Positions 1-6,501 of a DNA stretch of 9,901 nt are shown here, piece after piece; the stretch's first letter is position 1, and the number at the start of each line of letters is the position of its first letter. Below the pieces are notes generated by a model. It ran no database searches and was not told the DNA's origin. It saw only the letters and a list, made by a program, of their open reading frames with translations. The position numbers and the translations under genes were made by a program. This stretch comes from Burkholderiales bacterium (GTDB lineage Bacteria; Pseudomonadota; Gammaproteobacteria; Burkholderiales; Burkholderiaceae), in contig CANBUA010000178.1 of NCBI GenBank assembly GCA_947372535.1, positions 1-9,901 on the forward strand, given 5' to 3'.

Positions 1-1218
1 CTGTCGCCCGCAGAAGCCGAGGCTGCCGCCGAGCACGACAGCGCCTGGGACCGCGACAGCTGGCAGAGCAACAGCAGCACGCGCAACAACACCGGTGACG
101 GCGAGACCAGCGTCATCGACATGGTGGCCGCCGATGTGAACCTGCGGCATTTCCTGCACAGCCAGAGCAACGTGCGCCCCCTGTCCGCGCGCGATCGCGC
201 CCTGGTGGGCTGCGTGATCGAATCGCTGGATGACGATGGCTACCTGCGCACCCCCCTGATGGAGCTGGCCGCGTTGGCCGACCTGGACCCTGCCGTCGAC
301 GAGACCGAGATGAACATGGCGCTCAAGCTCGTTCAATCGTTCGAGCCCAGCGGCGTGGGCGCCCGCACCGTGCACGAGTGCCTGCTGCTGCAACTGCATG
401 TGATCGAGAATGTGGGCCACCGCGAGATCGCCCGCCAGATCGTCACTGATCACCTCGAACGCCTGGCCCTGCGCGATTGCAAGAGCCTGGCCAAGACACT
501 GGGCCGCCCTGTCGAAGAGGTCGAAGTCGTCTGCGAGCGCATCCGCCACCTCGACCCGCGCCCCGGTTGGCGCTATGGTTCGGCCGACATCCACTTCGTC
601 ACGCCCGATGTGATCATCAAGAAGGTCCGTGGCAACTGGATGGCCCAGCTCAACCCGGCCGTGGTGCCACGCGTGCGGCTCAACCAGGTCTATGCCGACC
701 TGTTCCGCCGCCACCGCGATGCCAAGCACTCGGAGATGGCCGCCCACCTGCAAGAAGCCCGCTGGACGGTGCGCAATGTGGAGCAGCGCTTCAGCACCAT
801 CCTGGCCGTGACCGAGGCCATCCTGCGTCGCCAGTACCAGTTCCTCGAATACGGGCCGCTGGCCATGAAGCCGCTGGGCCTCAAAGAGATCGCTGAAGAA
901 GTCGGCCTGCACGAATCGACCGTCTCGCGCGTGACCAACAACAAGTACATGGCCACGCCAGTCGGTGTGTTCGAGCTGAAGTACTTTTTCTCACGCGCCA
1001 TGCCCACCGCCAGCGGTGGCGCCTGCTCGGCCACTGCCATCCGTGGCGTCATCAAGGACATGATCGATGCCGAGGACCACGCCCATCCCCTGTCGGATGC
1101 CGAAATCGCGCGGCAACTGGCCCGTCAAGGCCTGACCGTGGCACGCCGCACCGTCACGAAATACCGCCAGTTGCTCAAGGTGACGCCGGTCGAACAACGG
1201 CGCCAGCAGACGTCTTGA
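1..1218 (+). CDS. rpoN: RNA polymerase sigma-54 factor RpoN (5' end outside the window)
   Basis: Sigma-54 binds core RNA polymerase and recognises -24/-12 promoters, which need an AAA+ activator to open. The frame is open from base 1, so the protein began upstream. 405 residues are visible; family members have about 480-500, so the N-terminal activator-contact region and its linker are missing. The visible part begins with an acidic, Ser/Asn-rich linker. It continues through the core-binding domain, then the helix-turn-helix region with LKEIAEEVGLHESTVSRVT (about nt 880-945) and FELKYFFSRAM. It ends with the RpoN box ARRTVTKYRQ (nt 1141-1170), which reads -24 DNA; the usual form is ARRTVAKYRE. 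The next gene is a yfiR-like gene rather than the hpf/raiA gene commonly found after rpoN. Identification is very secure. Confidence 0.97.
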   Translation: MSPAEAEAAAEHDSAWDRDSWQSNSSTRNNTGDGETSVIDMVAADVNLRHFLHSQSNVRPLSARDRALVGCVIESLDDDGYLRTPLMELAALADLDPAVDETEMNMALKLVQSFEPSGVGARTVHECLLLQLHVIENVGHREIARQIVTDHLERLALRDCKSLAKTLGRPVEEVEVVCERIRHLDPRPGWRYGSADIHFVTPDVIIKKVRGNWMAQLNPAVVPRVRLNQVYADLFRRHRDAKHSEMAAHLQEARWTVRNVEQRFSTILAVTEAILRRQYQFLEYGPLAMKPLGLKEIAEEVGLHESTVSRVTNNKYMATPVGVFELKYFFSRAMPTASGGACSATAIRGVIKDMIDAEDHAHPLSDAEIARQLARQGLTVARRTVTKYRQLLKVTPVEQRRQQTS

Positions 1219-1293
1219 GCCCCTGCGTGGGACAAGGCATGATGGGCAGGGCACACTGTGGCCCCACCCACATCCAACGTTCCGTCTTCGAGC

Positions 1294-1917
1294 ATGAAAT
1301 TCATTGCCTTGGCGCTGTCCATGACCAGCTTTTGTTCCATGGCGTGGGCCAATGGCTCGGCAACGACAGTGCCCCCCGGCGTCGTCAATTCACCGACCCA
1401 GGTCGGCCCCGCATCGGTGCCTGCCGTGCCCGTTGACGAGCCGCCCCGCAGTCCTGCACGGCTCAGGGCCGAGGCTTTGTACAACTTCCTCACCTATGTC
1501 GAGTTCCCGGCCTCCGCGCTGCCACAGCCGGACACGCCCCTGGTGATCGGCACGCTGGGCGCCGACGAGGTCCAGGCCGAACTGGCCGACGCTCTGAAAG
1601 GGCGGACCGTGCAAGGCCGGACAGTGCTGCGCCGCCGCGTGCTGGAAGGCGAAGCGCTCACCGGCCTGCACCTGCTCTTCGTGGGCCGCAAAGTCGATCT
1701 GGCGCAAAGCACCGTGGTCAGCCAGGCGGTCAAGACCAACGCCCTGCTGCTGGTCACCGAGAACCCGGATGGCCTGGCTGCCGGCGCGGTATTCAACGTC
1801 ACGATGCAGGGTGATCGGCTGCGCTTCGAGGCCTCGCTGGAGGCCGCCGAGCGCGCCGCCTTGCGCGTCAGCTCGCGGATCCTGACCGTGGCCGAACGCG
1901 TGACCGGAGGCCGATGA
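1294..1917 (+). CDS. YfiR-family (DUF4154) periplasmic protein
   Basis: A 207-aa secreted protein. YfiR proteins are periplasmic repressors that hold an inner-membrane signalling partner (YfiN/TpbB) inactive. Residues 1-19 form a Sec signal peptide with an AWA cleavage site before Asn20. A Pro/Val-rich linker of about 30 residues follows. The DUF4154 core shows ALYNFLTYVEFPA at its start, a central GLHLLFVGR strand, LLLVTENPDG, and the C-terminal RLRFEASLEAAERAALRVSSRIL signature. The mature part has no cysteine, whereas Pseudomonas YfiR has disulfide-forming cysteines. I chose ATG 1294 because it gives a compact signal peptide. A GTG at 1258 would add 12 residues and has a slightly better purine tract upstream, so the start is not certain. 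Its stop overlaps the start of the kinase gene, so the two are translationally coupled and probably act as a pair. Confidence 0.88.
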   Translation: MKFIALALSMTSFCSMAWANGSATTVPPGVVNSPTQVGPASVPAVPVDEPPRSPARLRAEALYNFLTYVEFPASALPQPDTPLVIGTLGADEVQAELADALKGRTVQGRTVLRRRVLEGEALTGLHLLFVGRKVDLAQSTVVSQAVKTNALLLVTENPDGLAAGAVFNVTMQGDRLRFEASLEAAERAALRVSSRILTVAERVTGGR

Positions 1918-3929
1918 TGAGCAACTGGCTCCACACCTTCGCACGCCGCCTCAGCTTCTCGGTGCGCCATGCCTGGCGGGACATCCGTCCCCACGGGCAC
2001 CGAACCGGCGATGCCGCCATCACCAGCCCGGGCAGCAACCACGCGTCCTTGCGCCGCAAGGTCATGCTGATGGTGCTCTCGACCACCTGCCTGGCCTTGA
2101 TGCTCAGCGCCACCGCGCTCTTGATTTACGAACTGCGGGCCTACCGCATCTCACGCATCAGCGACTTGCAGACGCAGGCCGACATCATCGCGCGCGCCAC
2201 CGCGCCGGCCCTGTCCTTCGACGACCCCAAGACGGCCACTGAAAACCTCAGCATGCTCAAGCTGCGGCCGCAGATCACGGCCGGCGCGGTCTACCGCAAC
2301 AACCACACGCTATTCGCCGTCTACATGCAGCCATCGCAGGCCAGCGTGGGCCTGCCGCAGGACGTGCACACCAATGGCTACGTGATCTCCACCGCCAAGC
2401 TCGAGCTCTACCACCCCATCCGCCAGGGCGACGAGGTGCTGGGCACGCTCTACCTGCGCGCCGACTACGACATCGCCGGCCGTCTGGTCGATTACTTGAT
2501 GATCCTGCTGGGCGTGATGGTCACCAGCCTGACCGCCGCCGCGCTCATCACGGCCCGGCTGCAACGTGCCGTCACCGACCCCATCCTGGAGATGGCGCAG
2601 GTGGCCCGCAGCGTGATGGTGCGGCGCGATTTTTCACTGCGCGCGCCCAAGACATCCTCCGACGAAGTGGGCGAGCTGGTCGATGCCTTCAACGACATGC
2701 TGACCGAGGTGGCCGCGCGCACCACCGCGCTGGAGCAGACCAACCACCACCTGTCCGTGGAGATGACCGAACGGCACAAAGCCGAAGAAGCCTTGAAGAC
2801 GGCCGCCCGCAAGAAGGATGAGTTCCTGGCCACCCTGGCCCACGAGCTGCGCAACCCGCTGGCCCCCATCAGCAATGCGACCGAGATCCTGCGCCGCATC
2901 GGCGATGGCGAATCCCCCATGCGCCAGCGCGCCCTGGACATCATGGACCGCCAGGTGCGCCAGATGGTGCGCCTGATCGACGACCTGCTCGACGTCTCGC
3001 GCATCACCACAGGCAAGCTGCTGCTGCATAAAGAGCGTGTGGACCTGATTCGCGTGGTGCAAAGCGCCATGGAGATTGCCGCGCCGGTGCTGGACCGGCG
3101 CCAGCACGTGCTGAGCGTGGACTTGCCGCTCGAGCCCATCCACGTCAATGCCGACGCCACGCGCCTGGCGCAGGTGTTTGCCAACCTGCTCAACAACGCG
3201 GCCAAGTACACCGACGAGGGCGGCCAGATCGCCTTGTCGCTGATGGCGGTGGACCAAGGCGTGGAGGTGCGCATCAAGGACAACGGCATCGGCATCAATC
3301 CCGACATGCAGGGCGCGATCTTCGAGATGTTCGTGCAGGTGGACCAGTCACTGGACCGCGGTCGCGCGGGCCTGGGCGTGGGCCTGACCCTGGCGCGCCA
3401 ACTCATCAGCCTGCACAGCGGGCGCATCAGCGTCTACAGCGCGGGGGAGGGCCAAGGCTCGGAGTTCATGGTCTGGCTGCCGCGCAGCGGCCCGGCCATG
3501 TTGCAGGGCCCGATCCCAGACGCGGCGCCGGTCAGCGCGGTCAAGTCAGACCGCCTGCGGGTGCTGGTGGCCGATGACAACATTGACTTTGCCACCAGCC
3601 TGGGCAGCATCCTCGAATCGCTGGGGCATGAGGTCACCATCACCCACGATGGCGGCGGCGCCGTCGAGTTGGCGCTGCAACTGCGGCCCGATGTGGTCTT
3701 CCTGGACATCGGCATGCCCAAGCTCAATGGCTACGAAGTGGCCGAGCATCTGCGCGGTCAACCGCAGACCCGCCACTGCCTGCTGGTGGCCGTCACCGGT
3801 TGGGGTCAGGAGCAGGACCGCTTGCGCAGCCGCAACGCTGGCATCAGCCACCACCTGGTCAAGCCCGTGGCGCTGGAGCAGGTGCTGCCCATTTTGGCCA
3901 CCGTGGGCCGGCCCTTGCCACGCGCCTGA
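1917..3929 (+). CDS. CHASE8-like hybrid histidine kinase with C-terminal receiver
   Basis: A 670-aa inner-membrane hybrid sensor kinase. In order: a basic cytoplasmic tail; TM1 (about 48-71); a periplasmic region of about 115 residues with ADIIARATAPALSFDD, typical of CHASE8 sensors; TM2 (about 192-214); HAMP (215-267); a coiled coil; HisKA with the H-box LAHELRNPL, phospho-accepting His309; HATPase_c with N427, DNGIG (D455) and GLGVGL; and a receiver (about 552-664) with the acidic pair D553/D554, acceptor D597, T627 and K649. All catalytic residues are present. There is no DNA-binding domain, HPt or GGDEF, so phosphate must go to a partner encoded elsewhere or serve feedback. GGAGG at 1906-1910 is 6 nt from ATG 1917 and only 3 nt from ATG 1914, so I chose 1917; the stop of the yfiR-like gene shares its A. 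CHASE8-HAMP is the input of YfiN, so the adjacent YfiR protein is the likely periplasmic ligand (inference). Confidence 0.95.
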   Translation: MSNWLHTFARRLSFSVRHAWRDIRPHGHRTGDAAITSPGSNHASLRRKVMLMVLSTTCLALMLSATALLIYELRAYRISRISDLQTQADIIARATAPALSFDDPKTATENLSMLKLRPQITAGAVYRNNHTLFAVYMQPSQASVGLPQDVHTNGYVISTAKLELYHPIRQGDEVLGTLYLRADYDIAGRLVDYLMILLGVMVTSLTAAALITARLQRAVTDPILEMAQVARSVMVRRDFSLRAPKTSSDEVGELVDAFNDMLTEVAARTTALEQTNHHLSVEMTERHKAEEALKTAARKKDEFLATLAHELRNPLAPISNATEILRRIGDGESPMRQRALDIMDRQVRQMVRLIDDLLDVSRITTGKLLLHKERVDLIRVVQSAMEIAAPVLDRRQHVLSVDLPLEPIHVNADATRLAQVFANLLNNAAKYTDEGGQIALSLMAVDQGVEVRIKDNGIGINPDMQGAIFEMFVQVDQSLDRGRAGLGVGLTLARQLISLHSGRISVYSAGEGQGSEFMVWLPRSGPAMLQGPIPDAAPVSAVKSDRLRVLVADDNIDFATSLGSILESLGHEVTITHDGGGAVELALQLRPDVVFLDIGMPKLNGYEVAEHLRGQPQTRHCLLVAVTGWGQEQDRLRSRNAGISHHLVKPVALEQVLPILATVGRPLPRA

Positions 3930-3935
3930 GCCCGG

Positions 3936-3951
3936 CGGCACGCCCTTTGCC
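3936..3951 (+). promoter_or_regulatory. Predicted sigma-54 (-24/-12) promoter for the DUF1328 gene
   Basis: CGGCACGccctTTGCC matches TGGCACG-N4-TTGCW at 10 of 12 positions. It has the invariant GG (3937-3938), exactly 10 bases, then GC (3949-3950). It starts 7 nt after the kinase stop. Transcription would begin near 3962, leaving a leader of about 27 nt before ATG 3989. This is the best of four such sites in the window. No convincing sigma-70 -10 box is correctly spaced here. Confidence 0.55.
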
Positions 3952-3960
3952 ATCTCTCTT

Positions 3961-3977
3961 GTTGACATGTCATCAAC
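3961..3977 (+). repeat. Palindrome/hairpin at the predicted transcription start of the DUF1328 gene
   Basis: TGACATGTCA (3963-3972) is a perfect 10-bp palindrome. Overlapping it, GTTGA (3961-3965) can pair with TCAAC (3973-3977) around a 7-nt loop, directly before the Shine-Dalgarno site at 3978. It could be an operator or a leader RNA hairpin affecting ribosome access. It could also be chance. Confidence 0.35.
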
Positions 3978-3988
3978 AGGAGTACGAG

Positions 3989-4165
3989 ATGTTCAAGTGG
4001 GCTTTGATTTTTGCCGTGATTTCACTGGTGGCCGGGGTACTCGGCTTCACGGGGGTGGCTGCGGGCGCTGCCAGCATTGCCAAGATCCTGTTCTTCGTTT
4101 TCTTCGTCGTCTGCGTGCTGTTTTTGCTGGCGGGCCTGGCGGTGTATCGCGGCATCAAACGCTGA
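3989..4165 (+). CDS. DUF1328 small membrane protein (YtjA-like)
   Basis: A 58-aa protein of the DUF1328 (UPF0391) family, the usual length for it. Two hydrophobic segments (about 3-20 and 31-53) flank a small-residue turn with GFTGVAAGAASIAKILFF, the family hallmark. It ends in the basic tail YRGIKR. It should sit in the inner membrane; the biochemical role of the family is unknown. AGGAG at 3978-3982 lies 6 nt before the ATG and fixes the start. A predicted sigma-54 promoter and a palindrome lie in the 59-bp gap after the kinase gene, so it may be transcribed separately. Related genes often sit near stress-related envelope genes such as the lipoproteins that follow here. Confidence 0.9.
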   Translation: MFKWALIFAVISLVAGVLGFTGVAAGAASIAKILFFVFFVVCVLFLLAGLAVYRGIKR

Positions 4166-4188
4166 CGATCTGACGAGCTCTCCGGCGT

Positions 4189-4204
4189 GGGCACGCTGTG
4201 TGCC
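4189..4204 (+). promoter_or_regulatory. Possible sigma-54 promoter for the DUF4398 lipoprotein genes
   Basis: GGGCACGctgtGTGCC matches TGGCACG-N4-TTGCW at 9 of 12 positions, with GG (4190-4191) and GC (4202-4203) separated by exactly 10 bases. Transcription would start near 4215, giving a leader of about 43 nt. The same bases form an inverted repeat (GGCAC 4190-4194, GTGCC 4200-4204), so an RNA hairpin is the competing reading. No T-run follows, so it is not a standard terminator. Confidence 0.35.
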
Positions 4205-4257
4205 TATTGAGGCATGCCTTGTGTAAAACAAGCCAATAACCCCCGTGAGGTGACCCC

Positions 4258-4722
4258 ATGCATAACCATCAACGACTTGTCAGCGCATCCCTGATTTCAG
4301 CAGCCTGCGCCATCAGCCTGCTGGCCGGCTGCGCGTCCAAACCCGTGCCACGCGAGCAACTCGCGGTGGGCAAATCATCCATCGATTCGGCACAGACGGC
4401 CGGTGCCGATGAACTGGCCCCGGTCGAGCTGACCCGCGCACGCGACAAGCTGGCCCAGGCGCAAGTGGCCTTGCATGACAAGAAGTACGTGCTGGCGCGC
4501 CGCCTGGCTGAAGAAGCCGATGCCGATGCCCAGGTGGCTCGCTCAAGGGCCAATGCCGAACGCTCGCAAAAAGCCGCCGACGAGGTCACCGCCAGCCTGC
4601 AGACCCTGCGCCAGCAACTGGACCAACCGGTTGACAACGCACTGATGCCCCTGCCACCGGCGGCTGGACCCGCCAGCCCCGAGCCGCAACGCGTCATCCC
4701 CGGTGTCGTGCCCTCGCGGTGA
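4258..4722 (+). CDS. DUF4398 lipoprotein
   Basis: A 154-aa predicted lipoprotein. Residues 1-24 form a signal peptide ending in the lipobox LAGC, with Cys25 as the lipidated residue. Ala26-Ser27 after it suggest outer-membrane sorting. Residues about 38-115 match the DUF4398 pattern: an Ala/Glu/Lys-rich helical hairpin with ELTRARDKLAQAQVAL and LARRLAEEADADAQVA. The tail from about 128 is Pro-rich and probably disordered. GAGGTGA at 4247-4253 precedes the ATG by 4 nt. The domain is repeated in the next gene, so the two look like paralogues, one of which carries an added OmpA domain. The role is unknown; an envelope structural or stress function is inferred from context. Confidence 0.88.
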   Translation: MHNHQRLVSASLISAACAISLLAGCASKPVPREQLAVGKSSIDSAQTAGADELAPVELTRARDKLAQAQVALHDKKYVLARRLAEEADADAQVARSRANAERSQKAADEVTASLQTLRQQLDQPVDNALMPLPPAAGPASPEPQRVIPGVVPSR

Positions 4723-4781
4723 GTCGCCACGTCTCCCACCGCATGACGCCCTCTTCAACGAACAAACCAAGGAATCCCATC

Positions 4782-5660
4782 ATGAACCACACTGCCATCA
4801 CCCAGGCCGTTCGCCGCACCGGCGCCCTGGCCTTGAGCATCACCGCCATCGCCTGGCTGGCTGCTTGTCAGACCACCCCGCCGCGCAACTTCGCGCTGGA
4901 AGAGGCCCGCAAAACTTATAACGAAGCCACGGCCAACCCAGAAGTCGCACGCCGCGCCCAGCCCGAGCTGGCCAAGGCGCGCGAAGCCCTGTTCAAGGCC
5001 GAGCACGCTTGGGCTGAAGACCGCAACGAGAAAGAAACGGCCCACCTGGCCTACTTGGCCACGCAGCAAAGCCAGGTCGCCTTGAATGTCGGCGTTCAAC
5101 GCGCCGCCGACAACATGGTGACCGCCGCCGGCCCCGAGCGTGAACGTGCCCAGGCCGATGCCCGCTCGCGTGATGTGCAGGTGGCCCTGGCCACCCAGGC
5201 CCAGAACGCGCAGGCCAATGCGCAGTCGGCCCAGGCCCGTGCCGACCAGTTGGAGAAAGAACTGGCGGACCTGTCGGCCAAACAAACCAACCGCGGCCTG
5301 GTGGTCGTGCTGCAAGATGTGCTGTTCGACGTCGGCCAGGCCTCCTTGCTGCCCGGCGCGCAGGTCAAGCTCGAGCGCATGGCGGGTGCCCTGCAGCGTC
5401 ATCCTGAGCGACATGTGCTGGTGGAAGGGTTCACCGACAGCACCGGCAGCCAGCAGCTCAACCAAAACTTGTCCGAGCAGCGCGCTGAAGCCGTGCGGAC
5501 GGCGCTGACCAGGTTGGGCGTGAGCGCCGATCGAATCGATGCCAAGGGCCATGGTCCTGACCTGCCAGTGGCCAGCAACGACACCGCCTCCGGTCGCCAG
5601 CAGAACCGCCGTGTGGAGATCCTGATCTCCAACGCTGACGGCCGTTTCGCCACGCCTTGA
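4782..5660 (+). CDS. DUF4398-OmpA peptidoglycan-binding lipoprotein
   Basis: A 292-aa predicted outer-membrane lipoprotein. The signal peptide ends in the lipobox LAAC (Cys29). Residues about 35-115 are a DUF4398 helical domain, 115-168 an Ala/Gln/Arg-rich coiled coil, and 172-284 an OmpA-C domain. The OmpA part shows VLFDVGQASLLPGA, VEGFTDSTGS, NLSEQRAEAV and GRQQNRRVEI. The peptidoglycan (diaminopimelate) ligands are Asp219 and Arg234. It should tether the outer membrane to the cell wall. ATG 4782 is chosen because AAGGAA (4769-4774) is 7 nt upstream and the signal peptide then starts cleanly; GTG 4719 would add an implausible polar extension. It lies 59 nt after the preceding lipoprotein gene and is probably in the same operon, which ends at the following terminator. 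Confidence 0.93.
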   Translation: MNHTAITQAVRRTGALALSITAIAWLAACQTTPPRNFALEEARKTYNEATANPEVARRAQPELAKAREALFKAEHAWAEDRNEKETAHLAYLATQQSQVALNVGVQRAADNMVTAAGPERERAQADARSRDVQVALATQAQNAQANAQSAQARADQLEKELADLSAKQTNRGLVVVLQDVLFDVGQASLLPGAQVKLERMAGALQRHPERHVLVEGFTDSTGSQQLNQNLSEQRAEAVRTALTRLGVSADRIDAKGHGPDLPVASNDTASGRQQNRRVEILISNADGRFATP

Positions 5661-5680
5661 GGCGCAAGTCACGAACGAAG

Positions 5681-5710
5681 AAAGGGCGGGGAATCACCCC
5701 CGCCCTTTTT
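5681..5710 (+). terminator. Strong Rho-independent terminator
   Basis: AAAGGGCGGGG (5681-5691) pairs over 11 bp with CCCCGCCCTTT (5698-5708) around a 6-nt loop, followed by the T-run (T5706-5710). It lies 20 nt after the OmpA-lipoprotein stop. The A-rich left arm would also give a U-tract on the minus strand, so it may serve the convergent 82-aa gene too. Confidence 0.92.
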
Positions 5711-5727
5711 CATGGCCCGATCAAATG

Positions 5728-5976
5728 TCAATGCGTCACATTGATGGGCACGGCTTGGTCCTTGGCCACGGCCAGGCTCACGCTGGGATCAGGCCCCAGC
5801 TGCGCGCCCGTCGTGCGCAAGGCCCCGCCTTCGCCTTCCCACGTCTGCAAGGCAGGGGGCTTGTGTTTGGTCGATCCGGACGTGAGTGGCCTGTTGCGCA
5901 ATGCATGGCGCTGCCAGGCCATCAAGGCACGGCCGCCCAAAGCCACCAGGGCGAGTTTCAAAAATTTGTTTTGCAT
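5728..5976 (-). CDS. Small hypothetical protein (82 aa)
   Basis: I do not recognise the family. The N-terminus (residues 3-20) is a short amphipathic or weakly hydrophobic helix with a Lys-Leu-Ala pattern, followed by a basic patch (WQRHALRNR) and a polar tail rich in Gly, Pro, Ser and Thr. It could be a peripheral membrane protein or a poor signal anchor. The start is fixed by AAGGAG (minus strand, 5991-5986), 9 nt from the ATG. The open frame continues upstream, but that part is antisense to the PRC-barrel gene. It lies 40 nt after the PRC-barrel gene, same strand, so the two are probably co-transcribed. The convergent terminator at 5681-5710 is just beyond its stop. Confidence 0.68.
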   Translation of the reverse strand: MQNKFLKLALVALGGRALMAWQRHALRNRPLTSGSTKHKPPALQTWEGEGGALRTTGAQLGPDPSVSLAVAKDQAVPINVTH

Positions 5977-6016
5977 GATGGTGATCTCCTTGTTGAGCGC
6001 GGCCGGTTGAGAGCGC

Positions 6017-6421
6017 TCACTCCCAGTAAGCAGGCGAGCCCCAATAGGCATGGATCTTCTCGCCCAGTCCATCGAACTCGGCGTTGCTGGGCCAATGGTC
6101 CTTGTCGAAACCCGGCGCATCTTCAAAACGGCTCTTGTCGGCATCGAGCACAAAGCATTCGCGCACGGGGTCCAGTTGCAGCGAATTCCAGGGCAGGGCA
6201 AAGAGCTTGTCGCCAATGCCCAGGAAACCGCCACTGGCCATCACGGCATAGGCCACGCGGCCCGTGGGCACGTCCAGCATGATTTCGCTGATCTTGCCCA
6301 GGGTGTCGCCCTGGCGGTTGACGACGTCGTCGCCCTCCAGTGTGTTGGCCGTCATCAGGCGAGGGCCGGGGCCATGGCCCGAAGAACCCAGCGAGGAAGC
6401 GGTGGTGAAGGTGGTGTTCAT
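6017..6421 (-). CDS. PRC-barrel domain protein
   Basis: A 134-aa soluble protein without a signal peptide. Residues about 22-95 form a PRC-barrel: LMTANTLEGDDVVNRQGDTLGKI, then EIMLDVPTGRVAYAVMASGGFLGIGDKLFALPW, which is the characteristic beta-barrel pattern. The tail is acidic and aromatic-rich, with a terminal YWGSPAYWE. PRC-barrels occur in photosynthetic reaction-centre H subunits and RimM; stand-alone bacterial versions are often seen in stress-related gene sets, but their ligand is unknown. AAGGAG (minus, 6433-6428) is 6 nt before the ATG. A predicted sigma-54 site lies in the 108-bp gap after fumC. It is probably co-transcribed with the 82-aa gene downstream. Confidence 0.9.
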   Translation of the reverse strand: MNTTFTTASSLGSSGHGPGPRLMTANTLEGDDVVNRQGDTLGKISEIMLDVPTGRVAYAVMASGGFLGIGDKLFALPWNSLQLDPVRECFVLDADKSRFEDAPGFDKDHWPSNAEFDGLGEKIHAYWGSPAYWE

Positions 6422-6501
6422 GATGTGCTCCTTGATTCAGTGAGGGATCAATCAGCGGGCGACATGGGCGTTTGCGGCACGCGACCCGGCCTCCTTCATG
6501 C

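Noticed and set aside
1247..1262. GG-N10-GC match in the rpoN to yfiR gap
   Set aside because: Only the dinucleotides match; the flanking -24 and -12 bases do not fit.
2492..3427. 311-aa minus-strand ORF opposite the kinase
   Set aside because: Ser/Arg-rich shadow of the conserved HisKA-HATPase coding sequence.
3962..3967. TTGACA as a sigma-70 -35 box
   Set aside because: The hexamer is perfect, but 17 bp downstream lies the Shine-Dalgarno/ATG region with no TATAAT-like sequence. It is better explained as part of the palindrome.
4719..4781. GTG start at 4719 for the OmpA lipoprotein
   Set aside because: It adds a polar stretch before the signal peptide. ATG 4782 has AAGGAA at good spacing and gives a normal lipoprotein leader.
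4755..5672. 305-aa minus-strand ORF opposite the OmpA lipoprotein
   Set aside because: Shadow frame with Gly/His/Leu-rich composition and no domain; the plus-strand gene is unambiguous.
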